Assembly (NCBI RefSeq): GCF_902364365.1
Contig: NZ_CABJDN010000003.1
Coordinates: forward strand, 372,001-436,000
Origin: Bacteroides intestinalis
Lineage (GTDB): Bacteria > Bacteroidota > Bacteroidia > Bacteroidales > Bacteroidaceae
Reading direction: 5' to 3'
DNA: 64,000 nt
A model generated the notes under the pieces. That model searched no databases, was not told the origin of the DNA, and worked only from the letters and a program-made list of their open reading frames with translations. This document shows positions 25,925 to 34,577 of this stretch, one piece after another (positions within the stretch are counted from its first letter, which is position 1; each line of letters opens with the position of its first letter). Position numbers and translations under genes: made by a program.

Positions 25925-28900
25925 TTATATCTTCTCTTTCTTCGCACTGTTCATCTGTACGAACTCGGTAGGTGTGAACCCATAGAATGCTTTAAACGAA
26001 TTGGAGAAGTAGGAATGACTGTTGAATCCCAACAAAGTTGCCACTTCCGAAACACTCATATTAGTCTCCTTCAGATAACGCAATGCCACCTCCAGACGCT
26101 TATTACGTATCAGTTCCGTGGGAGAAAGCTCGGATATAGCTTTGATTTTGCGGTAGAGATTGGCGCGGCTGATACCGATCTGGTCACAAAGCATCTCTAT
26201 ACCCAGATTCTGATCAGATATATTCTTCTCAATAATCTCATATAGTTTCTGTGAGAAGCGTTCATCCGCCGAGGTAGTACTTACACCTACCACTTCGGGC
26301 GAGAAGCGTTTGCCATACAGTTTCTTTAATTGCTCTCTCGACTGCAACAGGCTCTGAATACGTATCCGAAGCACATCCATACTGAAAGGCTTAATAACAT
26401 AGTCATCGGCTCCTGCCTGAAAACCTTCCTTGATGTGCATCACCATGGAGCGTGCAGTCATCAGTATCACCGGAATATGCCCGATACGGACATCATTCTT
26501 AATCATAGAGCAAAGTTCAAGCCCGTTCCGCTTCGGCATCATGATATCACTCAGCACTAAATCCGGAAAGAACTGTATAGCTTTATCATATCCTTTTATA
26601 CCGTTTGCCGCTTCGATGATTTCATAATCATTTTCCAAAGATTTATGCAGGTAATCCCGTACGTCCTTGTCATCTTCCACCAAGAGAAGCACCGGCTTTT
26701 TAGGCGCTATTTCTCCAATGGGAGATGCTTGCGGTTTCTCCACCGGCTGTGCAAATGCCGTATCGCCAATCGTTTCCACAGGCATAGAATCCGTCTCTTC
26801 TGCTGTAAAAGCTTCACGGGAAACAGGCAGCAGAACAATAAACCGCGCACCATCCGTTCCATCCTCCCGGTCTTCAATACGGATTACTCCCTTATGCAGC
26901 TTCACAATGGAATATACCAGACTAAGCCCGATGCCTGTACCCGGTACATTTACCCCTGAGGTTTCAGGTATCCGGTAGAAAGGTGTGAAAACCTTATCCC
27001 GTTCCTGAAGTGGGATTCCACAACCTGCATCCACTACCTGCAACATCATATACAGGGCAGAAGGGGCTACTTCTTTTCTATACGATTCTTCCAACTCTCC
27101 CGCCGGAATACATTCTACCGACATACATATATCTTTGCCGGAAGGAGTATACTTGAATGCATTGGACAGTAAATTGAATACGACCTTCTCAAGCAGCACT
27201 TTATCATACCAGGCCTGGAACTCCCGGTCCTGGCAATCCAGTGTGAAAGTGATTTCATTAGTTTGCGCTATCTGATTGAACGCACAGTAAATCTCCGTGA
27301 CAAACTCATATACATTATTCTCCGTGACTTGCAATTCCATCGTACCACTTTGGTTTTTCTGCAAGTCCATCAGTTGATTGACCAATAAAAGAAGCCGTTG
27401 GGCATTTTTATAAATGACCATCAGTTTATCCCGCAATTCCATAGTCATATCCATCCGCTTCACCAGTTCTTCAAAGGGAGTGATAATCAGTGTCAGGGGA
27501 GTACGTAACTCATGGGCGAAATTCGTGAACAGATGCATCTTCGCCTGATGAAACTCTTCCTGTTGAAGTTTCTCTTTCTGCTCCATTTGCAGCCTTTCCC
27601 TCAAGCGGCGGCGGGCATTAAAATAATGGAAGATCGCGTAAAGCACTCCTACCACCAATAATCCATAAAGCAGGTAAGCATACCAGGTAGCCCATAAAGG
27701 CGGTGTAATGACAATCTTCAAAGTTTTTCCTTCCTCATTCCACACCCCGTCATTGTTACAGGCTTTGACATGAAAAAGATAGGTACCGGGACGCAGATTG
27801 GTATAGTAAGCTGTACTGCGTTCTCCTACATTGTTCCAGTCCTCATCATATCCTTCCAATTTATAGGCATACCGGTTCATATCCGGATTAATGAAATTCA
27901 ACGCTTTATAGTCTATTGCCAGATTATTCTGATTATACCGCAATCTGATACCCTCCGCTTCATTAAGCAACCCACTTAAGATTCCTGTTCCATCGTCTGC
28001 ACGCACCACACGATTATTCACTAACAGGTTTTCCAATACAATTGGCGGTACAAAACGATTCATCGGCATCTCCGGTGTATAAAAAGTAATAAAGCCATCA
28101 TTACCGGTAAAGCACAATGTACCGTCCGGCATGGCTACCCCACCCCGGTATGTAAATTCACGCAAATGAATACCATTATTGAATGGAAAGTTTTTAATCT
28201 CCCCAGTGGATGGAGAATAAGAGGAAATTCCCTGCAACGAACTCATCCATAGATTTCCGTCCGCTCCCTCCAGCAATTTACAAATATCCCCTCCCATCAA
28301 TCCTTCTTTCTCTGTTATCCGGCGAAGTACACCACCGCGTTTATCCAGTTGAAAAATACCGCCTCCATAGGTAGACACCCATACATCACCGGATCTGGTT
28401 GATAATATAGAAGATATATAGTTACTTGGAATTTGCATTTCTTGTTCCGGACGAGATGTGCGGAATACAGTCATTTCCCCTGTACGGGTATTAAAACGGT
28501 AAAGTCCGGCAGAACGCATACCTATCAATAACACACCGGAACTCTCTTCCGCCATGCAACGAACGGAAGAGAAATGCAATTTCTCTCCTTTCGGTCCGGT
28601 AAACTCTGTCTTCCGCTCACCGGCAGGAGTAAAGCAAGTCAGTGCATATCCGCCTTTTGAAGTTCCTACCCATAAATTGCCGTCTGCATCACGCACAATA
28701 CCATAAATAGCAAGTTCTATGGGATATTTATAAAATAAAGAGAAACGCCGGGTAGCAAGATCAAAACGATAGACCTCACCCAATACCGTACCGCACCAGA
28801 TACAGTCTTCCTCAGCATATACCGTTTTGATAACATTCGAATTATGTACGGAATAGCTGTCCTTATCAATCAGATAAAACTGCCCTTCTCCTGTCGAAAT

Positions 28901-30034
28901 TTCATATTGAAGCAATCCATACCCCTCAGTAGCTATCCATAATTTTTTCTGTTTATCGACACAAGCCGTTCCATAGATTCCCGTTTGCTGATTCACCGCC
29001 TTTCCCGGAGCATGATGAATGAAGCGGTCGGTAAGAGAACTCAGCCAAGTGACACCACCGGCAAAAGTACCAATCCACAACGTACCGGTATGATCACGAC
29101 AAAAAGCATAAATGGAAAAATGCCCCAAGCCACGCCCAGGTTCGTCATAGCTGCTGACTTTACGAATCTGGTCCTTCAACGGTGCATAAGCATAAATACC
29201 ATCAAAAGTACCAATCAGCATTTCTCCATCCCATTCGGCAAGACAACGGACATAATTATTCTTCAGACCACTGTTGGCAGATGTATAAGAAGTTATTTTA
29301 CGGTTACGGACATCAATGCAGTTAAGTCCTCCAAATTGACAACCTACCCAGATACGATGATAAGAATCTTCATAAAGAGTGGAAATACTATTGTCCGGTA
29401 AACCGGCACGACGGTCATAGTGATTAATCACCTGCATCTGTTTGTTACACTGGTAAACTCCGTTTGCCGCCGTGCCTATCCAGAAATTACCTGCCTTATC
29501 TTCCATCAGGGCAGTGACAGAACTATTGAAGTTTTCCACAAACTCCACCCTTTTAAAGTTGTCTTGTTTGGGAATGTAACAACAAAGTCCGTTACGAGTA
29601 CCCACCCATACTCTGCCGGAACTATCAACTAAAAGAGAAAGGATACTTGCACTGGAAAGTCCATCTATATTATAATAATTGCGGATATGTTCGGTGCGAA
29701 GACACATCCGGCTTAACCCCCGACTGGTACCTATCCATAAATTTTTGCTATGATCTTCGCATATCTCATTGACTTCATTGTCTGCCAAACTCAGAGAATC
29801 TCCCGGATGGTGACGAAAGACGGTATATTCACTGCCATTATAACGATTCAGCCCATTACGTGTTCCCAGCCAAAGGTATCCCCGGGTATCTTGGCAAATG
29901 GTCATCACGGAAAGTTGGGAAATCCCTTCATTCAGTTTCTGGCTATAGTAAAATGAATATTTGGAATGTTCTGCCCATAAGCACAAAACTGGAAATGAGC
30001 AAATTAGAAAGATCATCAATATTTTCGTTTTCAT
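25925..30034 (-). CDS. Hybrid two-component system sensor/regulator (HTCS-2)
   Basis: A roughly 1369-residue HTCS with the same layout as HTCS-1: signal peptide (MKTKILMIFLICSFPVLCLWA), periplasmic propeller repeats (about 25-690), Y_Y_Y domain (about 695-775), membrane helix (about 790-810), kinase with acceptor His841 in FAHELRTP, ATPase with GTGIGLSL, receiver with Asp1163 in LSDIMMP, and a C-terminal AraC-type domain. I use the ATG at 30034, which gives a clean signal peptide and sits about 15 bases past the likely transcription start; a longer frame reaches 30085. HTCS-1 and HTCS-2 are clearly homologous but differ in the propeller region, as expected for different ligands. HTCS-2 sits between the cytochrome operon and the second CAZyme run and could regulate either or both. 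Confidence 0.96.
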   Translation of the reverse strand: MKTKILMIFLICSFPVLCLWAEHSKYSFYYSQKLNEGISQLSVMTICQDTRGYLWLGTRNGLNRYNGSEYTVFRHHPGDSLSLADNEVNEICEDHSKNLWIGTSRGLSRMCLRTEHIRNYYNIDGLSSASILSLLVDSSGRVWVGTRNGLCCYIPKQDNFKRVEFVENFNSSVTALMEDKAGNFWIGTAANGVYQCNKQMQVINHYDRRAGLPDNSISTLYEDSYHRIWVGCQFGGLNCIDVRNRKITSYTSANSGLKNNYVRCLAEWDGEMLIGTFDGIYAYAPLKDQIRKVSSYDEPGRGLGHFSIYAFCRDHTGTLWIGTFAGGVTWLSSLTDRFIHHAPGKAVNQQTGIYGTACVDKQKKLWIATEGYGLLQYEISTGEGQFYLIDKDSYSVHNSNVIKTVYAEEDCIWCGTVLGEVYRFDLATRRFSLFYKYPIELAIYGIVRDADGNLWVGTSKGGYALTCFTPAGERKTEFTGPKGEKLHFSSVRCMAEESSGVLLIGMRSAGLYRFNTRTGEMTVFRTSRPEQEMQIPSNYISSILSTRSGDVWVSTYGGGIFQLDKRGGVLRRITEKEGLMGGDICKLLEGADGNLWMSSLQGISSYSPSTGEIKNFPFNNGIHLREFTYRGGVAMPDGTLCFTGNDGFITFYTPEMPMNRFVPPIVLENLLVNNRVVRADDGTGILSGLLNEAEGIRLRYNQNNLAIDYKALNFINPDMNRYAYKLEGYDEDWNNVGERSTAYYTNLRPGTYLFHVKACNNDGVWNEEGKTLKIVITPPLWATWYAYLLYGLLVVGVLYAIFHYFNARRRLRERLQMEQKEKLQQEEFHQAKMHLFTNFAHELRTPLTLIITPFEELVKRMDMTMELRDKLMVIYKNAQRLLLLVNQLMDLQKNQSGTMELQVTENNVYEFVTEIYCAFNQIAQTNEITFTLDCQDREFQAWYDKVLLEKVVFNLLSNAFKYTPSGKDICMSVECIPAGELEESYRKEVAPSALYMMLQVVDAGCGIPLQERDKVFTPFYRIPETSGVNVPGTGIGLSLVYSIVKLHKGVIRIEDREDGTDGARFIVLLPVSREAFTAEETDSMPVETIGDTAFAQPVEKPQASPIGEIAPKKPVLLLVEDDKDVRDYLHKSLENDYEIIEAANGIKGYDKAIQFFPDLVLSDIMMPKRNGLELCSMIKNDVRIGHIPVILMTARSMVMHIKEGFQAGADDYVIKPFSMDVLRIRIQSLLQSREQLKKLYGKRFSPEVVGVSTTSADERFSQKLYEIIEKNISDQNLGIEMLCDQIGISRANLYRKIKAISELSPTELIRNKRLEVALRYLKETNMSVSEVATLLGFNSHSYFSNSFKAFYGFTPTEFVQMNSAKKEKI

Positions 30035-30056
30035 CAGTATAGATATGTTTTGCACA

Positions 30057-30064
30057 CAAAAATA
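30057..30064 (-). promoter_or_regulatory. Candidate -7 box of HTCS-2
   Basis: The minus strand reads TATTTTTG, matching TAnnTTTG. A transcription start near 30049 leaves a leader of about 15 bases before the ATG at 30034. No clear -33 TTTG is seen. Confidence 0.5.
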
Positions 30065-30176
30065 AGAAAAGCCCGGAAATAACATAGAATATTAAGGTGA
30101 AATAAACAATATAAGGAGAAAAGAAAAGTTAGTCCGGCGTCACTAAATAGTTACAGAATAATTTTATAGTGCAAAT

Positions 30177-30264
30177 CAGTCGAAATCTTATCCTATTTCA
30201 GTCGTATACTGAATAGGGTTCAGTCGTATACTGAACCCTATTCACTCGTATACTCATTATGCGT
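30177..30264. repeat. Second array of inverted half-sites with exact 22-bp period (four units)
   Basis: CAGTCG recurs at 30177, 30199 and 30221, and as CACTCG at 30243, each 22 bases apart. In the central units the half-sites are TTCAGT and ACTGAA, giving TTCAGT-N5-ACTGAA-N5. Adjacent units also form a perfect hairpin with 14-base arms (30211-30224 with 30230-30243, loop CGTAT). The array occupies the gap between HTCS-2 and the six-hairpin hydrolase gene (30065-30345), in which I see no gene. The sequence differs from the 10854-10963 array, but the period and inverted half-site geometry are the same. Confidence 0.87.
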
Positions 30265-30345
30265 CACCTTAACGCTCTTGATAAACAAGTAGTTAAAAAC
30301 CACGTTTTCGAAAAGCGAAATTGACTATAAATTTATACAAATAGA

Positions 30346-32388
30346 TTATAAATTCACCTTTATCGTTGCCCCTTCCGTCACACTCTTCTTCAGCACTGAT
30401 TTGCCGCCTTTCAATACTTCTACATGTAACTTCTTTCCTGCACGGGATACACGAATATCAAACTCCGAATTGAAAGCACGTACACGATTCAGATTCATAT
30501 ATTCCCACTCCTGTGGCAAACGGGGAGTCATCTCGAAACTGCGCAATCCTGTGGGTCGGATGCCAAACAAACCTTCGGTATAGATACGGCAATATAATCC
30601 ACTTTCAGCAGAAAGATGACGCTGATCTCCTTCGGGCCACGCTTCAATGGCATAAGGCACATGATCGCCCAACAAACGGCGATGTGAATACTTCTTGAGG
30701 AAGTTCATACCTTTCTCCACTTCTCCGGCAGCAATGGTGCCACGCAAAGCATAGAGGGTACTACGGTCCCAGAAGGTTTCGGTACCGGCTTGCGTCAATA
30801 ATCCGTCGTCCGTCCAGAGGCGGGATGAAAAGAGCGCATCGATAGTGCCTTGCGCACGGGTGTAGATACCCATAACAAGAGGCATACAAATCCAGGAACG
30901 CAGGATATCATTACCTTCATAATAGCGGTAACTGTGGAAACCTTCTATCTCATAACCAAAATGTTTTTCTATGGCTTTCTCTAAAGCATTCGCTTGATCA
31001 CGATACGTATTCAACTGCTTTGCCGATACTCCCAATTCACGTCCCAGCATAACAGCTGAACGCAAGGCATCGTAGTAAAGCGTAGAAGTGCATAGGTTTG
31101 CATCACCAGCCGGGAAGCGATTCTCCAATTCATCCGAATTCGATGCAACCACGCCGGCGGGAGTTAGTTTACGGTTGCAATACTCCAGACACCATTCGAT
31201 CAGAGGCCACAGTTCACGCGCTTCCGCCTTGTCTCCACGAGCCAACGCATAGCGTGCGGCACCGTAAGCAATCATCGCACCGTCTCCCCTATCCTTGGCA
31301 CCATGCCAGAAGCTGACACCTTCGGAGATGATGGAACTCGGAATAGGTTTATACTCCGGATTCATATAGCGGGCAAAGTGGCGGAAAGAGTTCAATGCAG
31401 ACTCATCACCAATCTCATAACCCAGAAAGGGGAAGAAAGGATTGATATACTCTGCCTGGTCGTTAGCCCAGACAGCCGCATAATAGGCTTCACCACCGGG
31501 ACCATGCATCAATCCGCCTTTCGTGCGATAGATGCTTTCGGCACCACGTAGTTTGGCGAAGGCAAACATGCGATTAAGCACGGGATCGGGTGTGTCCAAA
31601 ACCAGATTGCTCCACCATTGACTGATAAGTGCTTCACGTCCGGCACGTTCGCTAAGGATATTGATGCGGGAAAAAGCCGTATCCTCCTGGGCAGACGAAG
31701 CGTCCGCCAACTTCCGTCCCGAGAAGATGGCATAGAATTCAAGCGTTTCGCCCGGTTTCAAAACAAATGTACCACTTTTGGAAAGCCCCGCTTCAATGCG
31801 GTAGGCACCATATACACCGGCTTCTTTAGGAGTAGTATAGGCAACTCGCCACTCAGGCACCCGCAATGTGATCTGATTAGGACTACTATTCTTGAAAGTA
31901 TATTCCTCACAATAGCGCGCAGCATTGGTAGAAGGATAAAGTACACGCGTCAATTGCACGGCATCTTTCAGTTCTTTGCGCCGGTGAACATAGCCGAAAC
32001 TGCTTTCCACGCGCATGATACCATCGAAGGTCACGTCGCGTACTTCTTCATTCAGCAGGGTTTGATCATCCACTGTAACTAAAGCGGGAATATTCACATC
32101 GAAACGTTGCTTCAGATTGTTCTGTGTCTTATTGGGATGCATACGAAGCATAGGAAAAACAAGACTGCGGTTCAGATGGAAACGCTTCTGCGCATCCACA
32201 CCGTAACGAAGGACAACGGAAAGTTGTTGCCCACTCATCTCCAGATGATCACTGTGCGGGATTTTGTCATTGATATCCCAGCGAATAGCTCCATCATCCT
32301 GAATAGTCCAACGATCTTTCGGCTGCGCAATGGCCAGCGAACCGGCAAAGATGAAAGAGAAAAGTAATAAGGTTCTTCTCAAGTTCAT
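30346..32388 (-). CDS. Secreted six-hairpin (alpha/alpha)6 glycoside hydrolase-like protein
   Basis: A 680-residue protein with signal peptide MNLRRTLLLFSFIFAGSLAIA. The first 250 residues or so look like a beta-sandwich. The remainder has the repeated long helices of an (alpha/alpha)6 toroid as in trehalase, GH63, GH78 and related families. Acidic residues that could be catalytic lie in GGLMHGPGGEAYYAAVWANDQAEY and in SNSDELENRFPAGDANL. I cannot name the CAZy family with confidence. As the last gene of a run with GH36, GH31 and GH97, it probably removes one sugar from the same glycan. It follows the GH36 gene by 13 bases. No strong terminator is visible after it. Confidence 0.75.
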   Translation of the reverse strand: MNLRRTLLLFSFIFAGSLAIAQPKDRWTIQDDGAIRWDINDKIPHSDHLEMSGQQLSVVLRYGVDAQKRFHLNRSLVFPMLRMHPNKTQNNLKQRFDVNIPALVTVDDQTLLNEEVRDVTFDGIMRVESSFGYVHRRKELKDAVQLTRVLYPSTNAARYCEEYTFKNSSPNQITLRVPEWRVAYTTPKEAGVYGAYRIEAGLSKSGTFVLKPGETLEFYAIFSGRKLADASSAQEDTAFSRINILSERAGREALISQWWSNLVLDTPDPVLNRMFAFAKLRGAESIYRTKGGLMHGPGGEAYYAAVWANDQAEYINPFFPFLGYEIGDESALNSFRHFARYMNPEYKPIPSSIISEGVSFWHGAKDRGDGAMIAYGAARYALARGDKAEARELWPLIEWCLEYCNRKLTPAGVVASNSDELENRFPAGDANLCTSTLYYDALRSAVMLGRELGVSAKQLNTYRDQANALEKAIEKHFGYEIEGFHSYRYYEGNDILRSWICMPLVMGIYTRAQGTIDALFSSRLWTDDGLLTQAGTETFWDRSTLYALRGTIAAGEVEKGMNFLKKYSHRRLLGDHVPYAIEAWPEGDQRHLSAESGLYCRIYTEGLFGIRPTGLRSFEMTPRLPQEWEYMNLNRVRAFNSEFDIRVSRAGKKLHVEVLKGGKSVLKKSVTEGATIKVNL

Positions 32389-32401
32389 AAGGTTATTGTG
32401 T

Positions 32402-34570
32402 TTAATTATTTGCTATTAATATCAATACTGCACTCTCAAACTGGGTATTCAAGGGATTCTCCAGACCTTTTTCCATCAGTTCCGCTCCCGTAAATACCTT
32501 GCCATTGGCAGGGAAACGGGAAGTCACTCCCTTTGCCAGACTTACTTCCTCCACACGATATTTCTTATGGGCATCAAGTCCACCAAGCATTACCCGGAGT
32601 TCATTGCCATCTTTAGTCTGGTAGAAGTAAACAACCGCCTTTTCCTTATCTGTTGAAACATAACTCAAAGAAGCCAGTGGCGACTCATAGGGAGAAACCA
32701 GGCGATAAAGTTCACCATGCATCACCAACGGACGGATACGCTCTTTATACAATTTCACAGCATCAGCAATCTGCGCGCGTTCTTCAGCCGTAGCCTTATC
32801 CAATGCCAAGTCTATTCCGAATGCACCGCTCAATGCCACATCTATTGCCATCTTCAAATGACGTTTACCCATACGGGTGACATGAGCGGAGATCGTATTT
32901 GCAGGGAAGAAATGTGAGAAGCCCCATTGTATCTTGATACGTCCCAACGGATCTGTGTTGTCACTGGGCCAGAAGGAATGGAAATAGGGCATTGCGCCAT
33001 AGTCCACACGTCCCGATCCGCCTGCACAAAGCATGGCCATCACATTGGGGAAGCCTTTGGCAAAACGATCCATCAGACGGTAAAGCGCCCAGTTATAGTC
33101 TATCCAGAGATGACTCTGATCGGCAGGCTGCAAATAAGAAGAGCCGGGCTGGGTGATATAGCGGTTACAATCCCACTTCACATAAGTGATATCCGGGTTA
33201 GGCCGCAAGGTTTTGTCGATAATGTCCCATTCAAAAGCCTGTACTTCGGGACGGGTAAGGTCCAGTATTTCCTGATGGCGACCCAGTATCGGTTCACGCT
33301 TGGATTGAGTAATGATCCAATCGGGATGTTTCTGATAAAGTTCACTTTGAGGATTCACCATCTCGGGTTCCAGCCAGATACCGAAGCCAACTTTACGCTT
33401 CAATGCTTCTTTGGCAATATATGACAGCCCCTTTGGTAACTTCTTGGTAGAAGGGTCCCAATCTCCCAAACCATGCTTATCATCATCACGGGAGTAAGGT
33501 CCGTTTCCGAACCAGCCATCATCTAATAAGAAAAGTTCAGCACCCACCTGGCGGGCACCGTCAAAGAGTTGCTTCAGGCGGTCTTCATCAAAATCGCAGT
33601 GCGTAGCCTCCCAGTTGTTCAGCAATACAGGGCGGTCTTTTTCTGCATCGCGGATGGCATTTGCCATAGCCCAACGATGGAAACGACGGCTGGCTTCTCC
33701 CTTACCCTGCTTACTGTACGTGTAGAGAATGGCGGGTGTAGTAAATGTACCGCCACGCTCCAGATTGTACTGCGAGCCCAAAGGATTCATACCGGTCAGC
33801 AAACGCAGGTTCTTGTTCCAGTCTACATCGAAAGCAAACTGGAAACTGCCACTCCAACGCAAAGAAGCAGCCAGTACCTCACCTTCATTCTCTTTAGCCG
33901 GTCCGTTCAGGGAGAGGATAAAAGAAGGAATACGCATCTGATGCGCACGGATGCCTAACTTGGAATCCAGAATCTTGACTCCTTCCGAAAGGCGTTCTTC
34001 ATTGAGGGTCGCTTCGCGCTTATAGTTACCCGAGAATTGAGTAAGCCAGTATTCCTTTGCTTTTACCACCGGGGCAGCAGAAGCAAAACGATGCAAGATG
34101 ACTTTGCCTTTCTCATTATGAGTAACGGTATTCCAGATTTCCATCATACTATTATCTGCATAGCACTTGATATAGATATCCACGCTGAAAGGATAGGCAG
34201 GGTCTTTCAGTGAAATAACGGTTTGTTCGATACCCGGGGCCAGCGCTTCAGTACGATGTCCGGCGTAGTGAAGTTCCGTAGATGTATTCCCATCTACATG
34301 AGTTGCCTGGATAGCCGGTTCTGTCAGGACACCGTTTCCATAAGAAGGAAGAAATTCCCACTCACGTGAGGGTATCTTTGCAGGAGGCTCTACTTCACGG
34401 GCAGCATCTCCAAAGCCCAATTGATAAAGGCGATCGTCCGTACCCACCATAAAGGTCAGTTTCAGTTCGCCGGATGTAACGGTGAAGAGTTTCTTCACAT
34501 TTGGATTATCTGCTGCATGCACCGTGAGGAGAAGGCAGAGAAATAAACAGGTCGTCAATATATTCTTCAT
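32402..34570 (-). CDS. Alpha-galactosidase, GH36
   Basis: GH36 enzymes release terminal alpha-galactose (less often alpha-N-acetylgalactosamine) with retention of configuration. The 722-residue protein has a signal peptide ending near residue 19, an N-terminal beta-sandwich (about 25-310), the TIM barrel and a C-terminal beta domain, the usual length and plan. Diagnostic words: LLDDGWFG, GIWLEPEMVNP, the nucleophile in YVKWDCNR (Asp467) and the acid/base in WPSDNTDP (Asp537). It lies 7 bases downstream of the GH31 gene. Together with GH31 and two GH97 genes it points to an alpha-linked, probably galactose-bearing, glycan. Confidence 0.95.
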   Translation of the reverse strand: MKNILTTCLFLCLLLTVHAADNPNVKKLFTVTSGELKLTFMVGTDDRLYQLGFGDAAREVEPPAKIPSREWEFLPSYGNGVLTEPAIQATHVDGNTSTELHYAGHRTEALAPGIEQTVISLKDPAYPFSVDIYIKCYADNSMMEIWNTVTHNEKGKVILHRFASAAPVVKAKEYWLTQFSGNYKREATLNEERLSEGVKILDSKLGIRAHQMRIPSFILSLNGPAKENEGEVLAASLRWSGSFQFAFDVDWNKNLRLLTGMNPLGSQYNLERGGTFTTPAILYTYSKQGKGEASRRFHRWAMANAIRDAEKDRPVLLNNWEATHCDFDEDRLKQLFDGARQVGAELFLLDDGWFGNGPYSRDDDKHGLGDWDPSTKKLPKGLSYIAKEALKRKVGFGIWLEPEMVNPQSELYQKHPDWIITQSKREPILGRHQEILDLTRPEVQAFEWDIIDKTLRPNPDITYVKWDCNRYITQPGSSYLQPADQSHLWIDYNWALYRLMDRFAKGFPNVMAMLCAGGSGRVDYGAMPYFHSFWPSDNTDPLGRIKIQWGFSHFFPANTISAHVTRMGKRHLKMAIDVALSGAFGIDLALDKATAEERAQIADAVKLYKERIRPLVMHGELYRLVSPYESPLASLSYVSTDKEKAVVYFYQTKDGNELRVMLGGLDAHKKYRVEEVSLAKGVTSRFPANGKVFTGAELMEKGLENPLNTQFESAVLILIANN

Positions 34571-34577
34571 AATCTTA

